From: Auricularia sp. M13
Taxonomy: Eukaryota > Basidiomycota > Agaricomycetes > Auriculariales > Auriculariaceae
DNA: 64,000 nt
Direction: 5' to 3'
Assembly: GCA_037042915.1 (NCBI GenBank)
Contig: CM073193.1
Coordinates: 8,928,001 to 8,992,000 of the forward strand
Both the position numbers and the translations under genes were made by a program. The stretch's first letter is position 1. Each line of letters opens with the position of its first letter. The notes beneath the pieces were generated by a model, which worked only from the letters and a program-made list of their open reading frames with translations, searched no databases and had not been told where the DNA came from. Positions 46,709-58,306 of this stretch are shown here, piece after piece.

Positions 46709-47420
46709 CTTCCAATTGGAATTCCAATTGGAAACTGGAATTCCAATTGGAATTCCACTCATTGTAGAGTACCCTGTATCCCCAGTCAAACTGGTACAAA
46801 TTGGATCAGAATTGGAACACAATTGTGACTCTCCAGCTTAGGGAATTGGAACTACTTTTCCAAGATTGGAAACAGGAGGTTTGTGTCCAATTGGAACAGA
46901 ATTGGAACTGGAACTGAACTTTTACCTATAGAGAACTGAACTGAACGATGAATTGGAACCAAATTGGAACCAGAACAGACCTTTTCTCTATGGAGCAGGG
47001 CACATGGAATTGGAACAGAATTGGAACTAGATTACGCCCTGCTCTATAGGAGGTGAATGGAATTGGAACCGAATTGGAACCAGGAACCAGGCCTTGTTCT
47101 ATAGAGCAGGGCATAAGCTAGTTCCAATTCTGTTCCAATTCCATGTGCCCTGCTCCATAGAGAAAAGGTCTGTTCTGGTTCCAATTTGGTTCCAATTCCA
47201 TTCACCTCCTATAGAGCAGGGCGTAAGCTAGTTCCAATTCTGTTCCAATTCCTTGTGCCCTGCTCTGCGGACGGAATTGGAACAGAATTGGAACAGAATT
47301 GGAACTAGGAACAAGGCCTGAACAGAGACAGGAATTGGAATAGAATTGGAACAACTGATAGAAACAAATTTATATAATTCACGGGATTGGAACGGAATTG
47401 GAACAAGGATGCTTTACTCT
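46709..47420. repeat. hairpin-rich AATTGGAAC array
   Basis: About 700 bp built from GGAATTGGAACnGAATTGGAAC units and their complements (GTTCCAATTCTGTTCCAATTC), interspersed with a CTATAGAGCAGGGC box in both orientations. Blocks around 46940-47100 are repeated in inverted orientation at about 47100-47260, so the region can fold into long hairpins. It has no coding sense. It looks like a structured satellite or the body of a small foldback element. Confidence 0.75.
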
Positions 47421-47424
47421 AAAA

Positions 47425-47515
47425 AGCAAGTGCCCAAAGCAGGATTTGAACCAGCAACCTCACTAATGAAAGCCACCAGCCAGGCTCGAGCACTATGCCA
47501 CTGCACCACCTTCGT
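47425..47515 (-). repeat. tRNA-like (tRNA-derived) sequence
   Basis: On the minus strand a near-A-box (TGGCATAGTGCTCGAG) is followed about 35 nt later by a perfect B-box (GGTTCAAATCC) with a T stem carrying one mismatch. The 3' strand of the acceptor (TTTGGGC) finds no partner at the 5' side, so it does not fold as a proper tRNA. A T-run follows. It is probably a tRNA-derived repeat or decayed tRNA gene that may still attract Pol III factors. Confidence 0.45.
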
Positions 47516-47531
47516 CCGCTCGCTGCCCGTT

Positions 47532-47787
47532 TGTAAGCTTCGCTAGATTACTCTCTAGTTAGTGCTTGCAAATAGAGTTTCTTAAACGTTCGGTTTGCGA
47601 CACTCTAGAGTCGTGAGTGGCTCAAGGTCTCCGTGTTCAAGAAAGCTGAGGAGCTCTGCACTCAGAGCTCCTCCTTATATACATGCGGACACAACTGCGG
47701 ACTACGGGCTACGGACTGCGGACTGGGCATGCTTACCAAGAAACTGTGATGGATTGCATATGGGCCTAGGTACATTTGCGCGCTGCA
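47532..47787 (-). repeat. LTR (3' LTR of the element)
   Basis: 256 bp, starting TGTAAGCTTCGCTAG on the plus strand and ending GCGCGCTGCA. I see no difference from the other LTR. A CTTATATACATG motif inside could serve as a TATA box. Confidence 0.93.
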
Positions 47788-47852
47788 TTCGCCCTCCTCG
47801 TGAGCAAAGCTCGCGAAAGAAAGCCAGTAGATAAAGGTTTACATGAACAGGC

Positions 47853-50800
47853 TTAGTCAAAACCATGTGCGAGAGCGTCCGCAGTCATGAATTGAGCAAG
47901 CATGGTGTCAGCGACACCGAGGTCGAGCTGCTCGATGCCCGCTGTCACGCTTCCCGCGTACTCCGAGTTAGCCGGCACGGCAGGAGGTTCGCCGACGGTG
48001 TTGTCCTCCTGAGCGACATGATCATTCTGCACATCCGGAAACATGGTGGGAGTGATACCCACGTGCGCTGGGAAGGCGTCCATCACGGCCGCAGGCTGGT
48101 ACGCGAACACCTCGCGGTCCTCGTGGCGGACCTCGTGTACAGCCTCTTGGCCGGAGGCGCGAGGAGTAGGCGAACGGCGCGACGCGTCATCGCCATGCAC
48201 TGCCGCAGCATCGTGCATCATTCCCAGCGGGTTGGCGTCCTCGCCGGGCTCGTGATGTTCCTCAAAAGGAGTTTCATCCCGCATCTCCGCGTCGGAACCG
48301 TGAAAGAGCGTCCCGGCCCGGGGGTGAGGAGTATCCTCCCGTCTTTGAAAAATGGGGCTGGCTGGACGGAACCCTCGGCCTCGGACGTGGAACGGGTTGC
48401 CGAATTGATCACCTCCCGGACGATAGGAAGGAGGAGAGTTGCGACTCTCGTGATCGTCGCGCTGTAGGTCCTGTCGGTAGGTTCGCATGTTGAATCGAAC
48501 CCGTTCGTTGCTTCGCTCAGCGCGAATTGAATTGCGAGGGCGATGGTTATCTACGAATAGCTCGTGAATAAATGATAATGATCGTCGGTCAGACGAGTGC
48601 GTACCGTCACCCTGACCGATCCGCCTGTTCCAGTTGCGGCGCTGAAATCCTCGCGTCACCGGAGGGAGAGCAGCCCGCTGCAGGGAACGAAGAGCAGACT
48701 GCATCTGCCAGCGATGATCGCGTTGGGTAGTGCTGAGAAGGGATCGAGCGGCGTTGAACATAACCTCGACCGCTTCCAGCGGGACCATGGGTTTTCCGCT
48801 GTTCGGCTCTGCGAACGACCGCTCAGCGCGAGCCTTGCGAGCTAGCAGAATCTGACGATTGTGCTGCTGGAGGGAGCGCGCGAGCACGGGGTCGATGGCA
48901 GTGGGGTTCTCGCGACGGAAGGTGTCGTAGAGCAGCGGCGGCTCCTCCATTGGCAGTGGCGTGTCACCATTGACAGCCTTGTCCATGCGGGTAGCCCAGT
49001 CCGCGCAGCGCTCGAATAACGCCTCTCCCATCGACGAAGGGCGCGTGAAACGGGCGTAGAACGACATAGCGATGTGGTACGAGAGCGCGAGCACGGGCGG
49101 CGGCAGGTGAACTGCGAGAGCAGAATGGGGACTCTCATGGCTCAATGAGGTCCGCCTTTTATGCCCTTCTCGTGGTCGGTTCGATGATGCCTCGTGTTCA
49201 CTGTCTGGATAACTATTCGGATAGTTCCTGTCTGGATAACACCAAAACGGGAATATAAGTGATCCCGCGGCGCGGGCCGGGGGATCTGCTTCCGATTCCG
49301 TTATGCTTCCGAATTTCCTTTTTGGGTTGATTCCCCGAGATTCGCAGAAATCATCGAAAGCTTGTAATTGAGCAACAGTCTCATAGCTTTCTTCTGTTGT
49401 AAACCCGTCTGACCAGTTAACAAAGAACATAGGCTTCTTGTTGGTGTCCCACCGATAGCCTAGGATCTCATTAACGGTCTTTTCGAGCGAGTGTTCTCCA
49501 AGGGCGATTAATTCAGGTAGTTGTCGACTAGGGAATCGTTGATCATCCCTTTCCACGTATTCTCTTAGTAGACTAACATGAAAAGTTGGATGCAGCTTTC
49601 GCTTGACGAGTTCAGGAGGGAGTTCCAACGTATATGCGGCCCCGGGAGTCACTTCTTTGATGATTTTAAAGGGTCCAATATACTTAGGAACCAACTTCCT
49701 AGACTTAGTCTTCGACAGGCGAAGGTTCTTAGTGCTCAGATACACCAATTGGCCCACCTGAAAAGTAGCTTCCCTCCGGTGCTTGTTAGCCTGCTCGGTC
49801 TGTCGTACGCGCGCGCCGATGATAGCATCATGCGCGGAAATCATAGTCTCCTTCAGATCTTCTATGAATCTTTGTACACCTGGGAACTTACTCGACTTAT
49901 CCCAGGTCAGACTGAGAGGCTGTTGCGCAGAATTCAAGTAGAACGGTGAGTATCCCGTCGTGGCCGAGGTGGCACTATTCATAGCAAACTCAATGGCTGG
50001 TAATTTAGCAGCCCATTCATTCTGGGCCTCTGATACGCACTGACGTACCATTTGCCCAAGCGTGCGATTCGCACGCTCAGTCATTCCGTCAGTTTCAGGA
50101 TGATACGCCGTTGACATGCGTAATTGAACGCCGGTTAGCTCATGGAGCTTCTTCCAGAATACGCTGGTAAATAGAGTATCCCGGTCACTTACTATGGCCT
50201 CAGGAAGCCCATGTAGCTTATACACGGTGTTGAACAATAATTCCGCTACATCGGCTGCTTTGTACGTTGTTCGGGCAGGTACCAAATGTACCATAGACGT
50301 CAAATGATCAATAATAGTACATATTCGGTCGAACCAGGCATGTTGGTAATAGGATTTTGGCAAGGGGCCTACAAAGTCAATGCCTATAACCTGCCAGGGT
50401 CGATGCGGCACCGGCAAGGTCTTCAGTAAACCGAAAGGTTTCTGGTTGTCATCCTTGGTAGTTTTACAAGTGTGGCAACTATTAACAAACTCCTTTACAT
50501 CTTTACTCATGTCCTTCCACCAGACTTCTTGTCTTAGAAAGGTCAGTGTCTTGAGCGAGCCAAGGTGAGCAAGAATAGAGTGTGCTTGCTCGATTAGGAT
50601 GACCCGTAATCGCCGGTTCCCGATTAAGATATCCGGGATGCACAATAGATCCCGCCCTCCGGTTTCCGTTCCCATGTAAATAATTTCTTGTCCGTCACTC
50701 CCGACAACGTAGAAGTTTCTAAAGACTTCTGGTTGCGCAAGGATCTTGCGAAAGAATGCGTCATCGCCGTACTTCCCGGCAAGGTCGTGTGGCAGTCGCA

Positions 50801-53771
50801 ACGTGGGCTCGGCGGCCGATATCACGCGGACTAATCCTGACCGTCGGTCAGGCACAAACGATTTAGGCTCGTGCGGAGGATCGTCAGGAGATCCTGCTTC
50901 TTGCACGCGTTCAGATTGAGTCTGAGCGACTACATCCTGCTCGTTGAGCACAATAGACTCGGATTGAAGAGTACGATTGTTGACACCAGCGTGAGTCTCG
51001 GACAACGTGTTCAGGGCATCATCAGAGTGTGATCGTGAAGAAACGGCAGTCCGAACGGCCTCGTGTTCTCTATCAGGTTTATTGCCCAGTGTTCGGCCCG
51101 CCCTCCGGCGGACAATCTCCGGATGCTTACTAGCTCCGCGCCAAATCTCAACCTCGCTTTCTGACGACGACTCGCTGCTGGAGTCCACGAGCTCGCGCAG
51201 GGGAATGCCCTTCAGGGCCTGCTTATTTCGACGGGTGAACCGTACTGGCGACGCGGCCTGGCCTTGCAGGCGGCGTGACCTTCGGGGCGGTGCTTCTCCA
51301 TCACGCGCGTCTTGTTCATCTCGCGGATCTGGCTCTTCTGGCGACTTCACTAGCACGATAGCCATGGCTCGAGCGTCATACGACGCAGGTTGTCTTACGT
51401 TCTGTCCGACATACACTGGTCCTGACAGCACCGCGCTACGAGGATCCTCATCCCCTGACTCGTCCGAGCTTTCCTGGACCATCTCGCTTGGGGCTCGAAC
51501 CGTGCCTACCAGATCTCCTTCGTAAATCCTGGATAGGCTATCAGCTAGTTTATTATCTGGTCCGGGAATATACTCGATTTCAAAGTCAAACTCGCCCAGG
51601 ACGTTGAGCCAGCGCGCCTGCCGTGGCGAAACATCTTTCTGTTTCATGAAGTGAATCAAGGACTTGTGGTCCGTACATATTCTGAACCTGATGCCGTGAA
51701 GCATCGGTCGGAATCGTTTGAGCGACTCAATGATAGCGAGCAACTCGCGTTCATGGGTCGTATAATTTTGCTGGGCGCTGTTGAACTTCCCGCTCCAGAA
51801 GATAACTACTCGAGCGTCTGCTAAGTTCTCGCCCTGGCTGATATAGCCGCTAGCCCCTGTCAACGAGGCATCGGTTACCAAGTTGATGGGTCCAAGCTTC
51901 AGGCTGTAATCTATTGCATGCCGTCTCTTATTTCTATGGTCATGAACTATCTGTTTGACCTCCTCAAATGCCCGCTGATGGGTCTCAGTCCATTTGAATA
52001 CTTTGGTTGAGCCGACTAACTGGGTTAGGATTCCCATCGGTATACGGATACCTTTGCAGTCATGAGCTAGGAATCCGACTGCTCCAATGAAGGACATCAG
52101 CAGTCCCTTACTATTCGGAGTCGGCCAGTTAAGGACTTTGTCGACTTTATGCGGGTCCATCTTGATCCCGTCCTGATCGATCACGTGACCTAAGATCTCG
52201 AGCTCTTCGGCGAAGAGTTGCATCTTGGTAGGATTCAGGAAGAATTTCTCCCTCCTCAGCACCGCTAATATCTTTCTCAGGTGCTCTAGATGCTCTTCGG
52301 CCGTGTCGGAATACACAATTATGTCATCAAGATATACATCCATGAACACGCCGATATAAGGTGCAAAAACGTGATTCATCAGGGTTTGGTATGTCGCAGG
52401 TGCGTTACAGTCACCTATTTGCATTACTAGACTTTCCATTGTGCCATCAGGAGTGTTGAACATCGTCCGCGAGACGTGCTCAGGCTTCACTCTGATTTGT
52501 TCGTACGCATCCTTACCATCTATGAGACTGCGATATTTTCGTTTAACCACGTTTCGCAGTATCTCTTCGATATCTGGAAGTGGTGCAGCCACTTTTATGG
52601 TATTCTCATTTCGTTGGCGGGTGTCAATCACCGTTCGAATGCGTATCTCACCATCCTTAGATTTGGGCTTCGGTAGGATCATTAAGGGACAGCAAGTCCC
52701 TCCAGCTGAGTATCTCCAGCGTCCAGTATTTAGGTAATCTAACTTCTTTTGTACCCATATAGGTCTCAACGCTTCTGGGCAGCGAGAAGGTCGATATGGG
52801 TACGCTTTGTTCACGTCCTTTAGCGGAATTTCATGGTTAATAGCTCTCAGCGGCGGTAATGGCGTCTTCGCAGCCTCAAGAAACAAATCCGCAGCTTCCT
52901 TAAAGATGATATTTCGAAGTTTTGGTATGTCCGGTTCTTTTACTTGTGCTGCATTCGCTCTCGGGGTAATTAATTGAGCCATTTCCCTACCTTCCATTGG
53001 TTTAGACTCATTGCTGCCTATATGCACTCTCGTTGGGTTGAATCCAACCATTACTGAGTGCTGCCATAAGAAGGGAGTGCCGAGAACTACGTCGTAGACG
53101 TCGATGTTCGCTATGTCCCAGGTACGCGTTTCATCTACATTTTGATACTGTAGCCGAGTTTGACATTCAAAATTAATCTTAGAGCGCGAGCCTGAGACTG
53201 CGAGCAATAGGTCTAAGGGGTGCGCCTTGGGTTTCAGCTTAACTTTTAGCTGGTCAGCTAATGTCGTCGACATCATGTCCGTCATGCAGCCAGTATCAAT
53301 GAACGCGGTGCACATATGGTTATTGATCCTAACTTTTACAGAGATAGGCAATGGCAATAAGCGGACTTCGTCCTTAATCCGCGCGGCGCCTCGACGGACA
53401 GCGGAGACTTGTTCAGGCGCTTCGGGCGCCGTCGCTGACGTAGTCGTAGACTTCCACCGGCGCGCCGTGCTCGAATTGGACGCGGTAGTGATACCAGTAC
53501 GAGCCATCTTCGCCATCAATGTGTTCCTCCCAGGCGACGGACTGCACTTCGCCCTCCGAATCAAATTCGGAAGTTTCGTCGTCACTCGGTACACTGACCG
53601 AAGTCTCACTCGACGAATCGCTGACAGGCAGCAGATCGGGCAGACTGTCCGGGGTGTTGCGAACTTGTGATTCCACTCGCGGGCTCGCTGACACCTCGAC
53701 GGACTCATTGTCTTGGCTAGCGTCCGCTTCCGCCTGGCCCTCCAGTGCTTCCACCAACTCGTCAAGATCAA
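47853..53771 (-). mobile_element. pol region of the Ty3/Gypsy element
   Basis: Domains in order along the minus strand: aspartic protease (FIDTGCMTDMMS), reverse transcriptase (with YLDDIIVYS), RNase H (TDASLTGASGYIS), integrase with an HHCC zinc finger (HSILAHLGS ... CHTCK) and a catalytic core (GIDFVGPLPKS, VSDRDTLFTS), and a chromodomain-like stretch (VNEILGYRWDTNKKPMFFVN). About 450 further residues follow the chromodomain, an extension outside the standard set. Annotated as part of a fossil-type element, not as a host gene. Confidence 0.92.
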
Positions 53772-53798
53772 GTCGCAGGGCGCCTTTCCCTGCGTCTC

Positions 53799-56700
53799 CT
53801 ACGGCCCCTCCATTCTCCGTCGTTGGTTCTGGAGTCCGGGACTGCATGAACTCAGTCTTCCAGACCCAGTAGCGATGAACGGTGAGCTCCAACTCGGTGT
53901 TGTGGCACGGCTGACGGTAACACGTCCAGTCCTCTCCACTTTCCCAGTCACGCGACGCGTCATGCCTCTTGTACTACGAAAGTAAGTAAGTAGTTTCGCT
54001 GATAGTTGGAGATGACATACTAATGCTCCGGGCTCGTTAAGTAGCTCGGGCTTACGAATAAGGTCGCGAATGCGAATTCCTGGCGCAAGTTGTGCGGCTG
54101 ACACTTCGTAAGTGATGTTGGTAGCGAGGTCTCTCACCCAGAGGTCCACAGCGTCGGTTTGGATGAGGAACCTCTGGTACCGAGGATGTCCGAGTTCCCA
54201 AGCGTGGATGTAATTATCCGCGGGGACCCAGCATCCGGCTATGTACGACAACGCACAGCGAATCGGAATCCGCGATTCGAACCAGGGCATGGATCGCGTG
54301 CAGAGCTGTACTTGCTCGTCCAGCTGGTGCTCGTCCAAGCCAAGGAACTTCTGAATGATCGACGCGATGTCGATCCCATGTCGAGTGAAGTCGGTACGTT
54401 CGACTGTGTAAATGCAGTTTCGCACGTCGTCGACTACTTTCAGCTCGCCGTGTGGGACGTATAATCCCTGCGAGTAGCAAGGGTAGGCTACCGCAAAGCG
54501 ATCGCTCACGTCCTGCAGGCCGGCGCGAAGCGCGGTGGCAGGCGGGAAGAACTCCAGCAGGGCGACATGAATAGCCCACGCACGACGTTCATCTGTTGTT
54601 GTCGTATAATCGACTTGCATATCGTCGAGGGCAGAGGCGGAGAACGGTGGGAGATAAGAGGCCATTGCGAAAACTGCAGAGGTTCGAATTGCAGAGGTGG
54701 GTACTCGAGCCTTGCTTTTATACTTTGGTGTCTCTGCCTCGTGCTCATGTGACCTCACTGTTCCCGCAGCAACTCTCACGCCGGATCTACGGGCTTCTTG
54801 ACGCAAGGGACACGCGTTAGACATATGCCCAGTTTTATGACAATGGAAACAGAGTCCCTGCGCGCGATGCTCGGCTTCTTGTTGAGCATTCAACTTGGCA
54901 CCCACTTTCAGTTCAGATGAACTCGCTTGACGCGGTCGCGGGTTTGAAAATCGACCAGCGGTTGCAGCGCTTGATTTGACGGTTTCAGTGGTCGAAGTTC
55001 TCGTTACTGCAACGCTTCGCCCACCACGTCGGCTACCTCCGCGGGGACGCCACCGACTGCTCGCAGTAGGTTTTGTGTTTCTGGAAGGTGCGTCTTTGTT
55101 AGATCTAGAGGCAGACGCTCCTTCGCTAACACCACTGCTTCTAAGCAGCTTTTTCTTCATCCTTTCGCGCCTTTCTGCGCGTTGTGCATACACTAAAAGT
55201 GTATTAATATCGTCGTATTCTAGACTCCTTCCCTTTTCAGCCCAGAATAACTGAATGTAGTTGTCAGCTCCTTCCCAGAAAATGCGGCGAATTGCATATT
55301 CGTCCACGTCAGGATACCGAATCGCTAAGTTTTCCAAATCTTTGGCGAAGTCCTTTATTGGGCGTCCACGCTGCTTCGCCTTCATTAACTTAGCTCGTAG
55401 TTCTTCTCTGAAATCGTCAGAGAAGCAAATTTGGTAGAGCTCTTGGAAAATCTCTCTCGTAGTCCAGGGATAACTGCTCAGTGCTACGTGCTTTACATAC
55501 CACGCTTTTGCTGGTCCCGACAATGCTCTACTCATCAGTCGTACTATCCGAGCTTCACTGAGCTGTTTGGACTCGATCCAGTCGTCCCACTCGAATACGA
55601 AGGCTTCATACTTTTCCAAGTCCTCCTCGCCGTCGTAAGTTGGCATCGGTAGCTTGAGATTCCGAATCATACGACGCTGACGTTCTTCCTCAGACTCATC
55701 GTCATCATCTTCCTCATCCGGGTCCGGTGGCTCGATGGGATTACCATCCTCATCATAGGCCGCATCATCATCATCGTCTGGAGGCTCATCTCCTCCACCA
55801 CCTCCTCCACCACTCGCACGTCCTGGTCCGCCAGGACCTCGATTACCTCCTCCACTTCCTGACCCTGCAGGCGTTACTGGACTATAACGTGATCCTTCTC
55901 CGTGCGCCAGAAAGGCAGGTTTTGGAGCTGGAGGTTCCGTATACAATCTTCCCGAAAGAATCCCTCCTGGCGGCTGGGGCGGAGCATTCGTCCCTTTTGG
56001 TACTTTTACATATTGAGCAGTAGGTTGACCAGATACTAATCCTTGTCTCGTGATATCTCCGACTTCAGTGGAGGGAGCGAAGTAACTTCGCCCGAAGCGC
56101 GCCATCTGACTGACCGCCGAAATGGCATTTCCCGCCATCGAACGGTCCCGGATGGCTGTGGGAGTAGCTGAAACTGATGCTACATGGGGAGTCACAGGGG
56201 TTTGAGGCAGAGGGCGCGTCGGTCGCGGTTCGGAAGCTGGTCCCCAAACCGGAATCCCAGGCGATCGCGACGACCCTGGACGTTCACGCGGATCCCGCTC
56301 CTTACCCTTACTCCTTGCTTTCCCTTTCTTCTCTTGAGCCTCGGACAGAGCCTCTCGGGTTCGAGTAGGATTAGTCACCGTCTCGGTTACTGCATACACG
56401 GGGTGAACGGCCATTGTGGTTGTCCGTCGTGGACCCAATTTATTTGAGGTTAACGGTCTACCCCATCCATTGTACCAAGATTGCATCTTCTCATTGAATA
56501 CGGCAATCTTATCTTTGTCCTGGTCTGGAATGCTATCTACGGTCGCAATGCGGTCTTCTGAACTAGCAGAGTCCATGTCTGACTCAGTAACATACTCGGG
56601 CGGCGGTGATACCGCTGTCATAGTTACTTCAGATTCTCCCAGCGAGGATTCTGCCCCTCCAGCAGTTCTCGTTGGAGTATCATACTCACTTGCACTGGCT

Positions 56701-57671
56701 TCACTTTCATAATCTTCAGGTAAAGCAAAGCTCACAGACGGACGAGTATGAGGCGAATGGCCCTCAGGCGAAAACGTCTCTGTTGTAACACTTAACATAG
56801 ATGGTCGCCGTCTCTCGCGTACAGACTCATCCACAGGGCCAGCCGCTGGAGTCGTCGTTGCCAACTCCTTGTGATCCGTACGAGATCGAGGGGTGGTGAA
56901 CGCCTCGACGCCAGATGCGATACTGCGTGTAATCGCGCGCGCGAAGTTCCAGACCCCCGCACCTTCATCGGGGTTGGGTCCAGTTTGGGCGTAGATGTTG
57001 CGACGAACTGGTGGAATGCCCAAAACGGGCGGCTCGAGTTCTTCGATTGAACGAGCAGCGGCTCTGGATGGTGAACTGGCCGCAGGTGCAGAATCAGCTG
57101 ATTCAGCACCCTCCATCCCGCGTGGATGGGTAATCGTAGGCGAGGACACGCGAGCCTCGCCCTCCGACCGAGTATCTGCAGGTCGGGTGAGCACATCAGC
57201 TTCAGCAGGCAGACGAGCCGTCTCCCGCGCCGGTGCGAGCTCTTGCAGCTCCTGTTCCGGGAAATGCAACAACGAGTCCTGCAAAGTACCCGCGTCAGGA
57301 GCTGTTCGTGTTGCTGTTCGAACAAATGGGTTGGGCGTACCACGGCCGAGCGCTGCAGACGCTGTAGGCGGTGGTGAAGATGGCGGCGAGTGCCTAATGG
57401 CTGCGCGCGGCGTCACAGGGACTAGACCCGTGAGCGGGTCGTTATCCGGTGACGATACGACCTCGTCGTCCATCGAGGATAAAGTAGCTGGATAAGAAGC
57501 GGCTTGAGCCGTTCCGTGCGTACCGGAAGCAGGTTGGCCGGCGTTTCGCTGTGCCCGACCTGCAGTTTCCCGCAATCTCCTGGACCGCACGACATCCTCC
57601 CTATCCAATTGAGAGATAATCTCTCGGTTGGCTGTCATTCGCACGGGGTGATCAGTCCCTTGAGAAGACAT
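53799..57671 (-). mobile_element. gag-like region of the Ty3/Gypsy element
   Basis: A long frame with a disordered Ser/Pro/Thr-rich N-terminal half, an acidic linker (PPDPDEEDDDDESEEE), a retrotransposon-gag capsid-like segment (PTYDGEEDLEKYEAFVFEWD onward) and one CCHC zinc knuckle (CFHCHKTGHMSNAC). The N-terminal half is much longer than in typical Ty3/Gypsy gag. Confidence 0.88.
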
Positions 57672-57717
57672 TGCAAGTTAGTAGTAGTTAACACGGAAGA
57701 GATAGGTACTCAAAAAA

Positions 57718-57973
57718 TGTAAGCTTCGCTAGATTACTCTCTAGTTAGTGCTTGCAAATAGAGTTTCTTAAACGTTCGGTTTGCGACACTCTAGAGTCGT
57801 GAGTGGCTCAAGGTCTCCGTGTTCAAGAAAGCTGAGGAGCTCTGCACTCAGAGCTCCTCCTTATATACATGCGGACACAACTGCGGACTACGGGCTACGG
57901 ACTGCGGACTGGGCATGCTTACCAAGAAACTGTGATGGATTGCATATGGGCCTAGGTACATTTGCGCGCTGCA
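57718..57973 (-). repeat. LTR (5' LTR of the element)
   Basis: Second 256-bp LTR, identical by eye to 47532-47787. It is followed on its outer side by the CCGTT target duplication. Confidence 0.93.
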
Positions 57974-57978
57974 CCGTT

Positions 57979-58300
57979 GCCCGCCCGTCCCGCATCGCCC
58001 ACCGCCCGCCCGTCTGCGTTGCCCATTGCCTGCCCGCCGCCGTCTGATGCCCGCTCGCCGCCGTCCGTCCGTTGCCCATTGCCCGCCTGCTCGCTGCCCA
58101 TCTGCGCGCTTGCGTTTCCCGTTGCCCATCCGCCTGCTTGCCGTCGTCCGCCTGCCCGCCTGCCCGCCCGCCCGCGTCCGTCCTTGCCCGCTCGCTGCCC
58201 GTCTGCCCGCTCTCGTTGCCCGCCCGCATCCGCGCTTGCCCACCGCCGTCCGTCGCCTGTCGCCTGCTCGCACCCGTCGTCCGACCTTGCCCTTCGTCGC
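57979..58300. repeat. GCCCGCC-rich low-complexity tract
   Basis: About 320 bp of irregular repeats of TGCCCGCCCG/CCGTCCGTTGCC words. Open on several frames but only because of composition. It is the upstream region of the gene starting at 58307 and was next to the insertion site of the LTR element. Confidence 0.7.
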
Positions 58301-58306
58301 TCAGCC

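Larger units (their letters stand above)
47532..57973 (-). mobile_element. Ty3/Gypsy LTR retrotransposon with chromodomain-like end, recent
   Basis: A 10.4-kb element bounded by two 256-bp LTRs (47532-47787 and 57718-57973) that appear identical, with TG...CA ends and a 5-bp target duplication, CCGTT (47527-47531 and 57974-57978). A purine-rich tract (on the minus strand GAGGAGGGCGAA) directly precedes the downstream LTR at 47788-47799. Two long reading frames, gag-like then pol, fill the interior. The order protease, RT, RNase H, integrase places it in Ty3/Gypsy (Metaviridae). It looks whole or nearly so, and identical LTRs imply a very young insertion. Confidence 0.95.

Noticed and set aside
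47425-47515. Functional tRNA gene on the minus strand
   Set aside because: The B-box is perfect, but the acceptor stem does not pair and the T stem has a mismatch, so it is listed only as tRNA-like.
57979-58300. Overlapping frames of 90-146 codons in the GCCCGCC tract
   Set aside because: Open in most frames on both strands because of simple composition; no motif.
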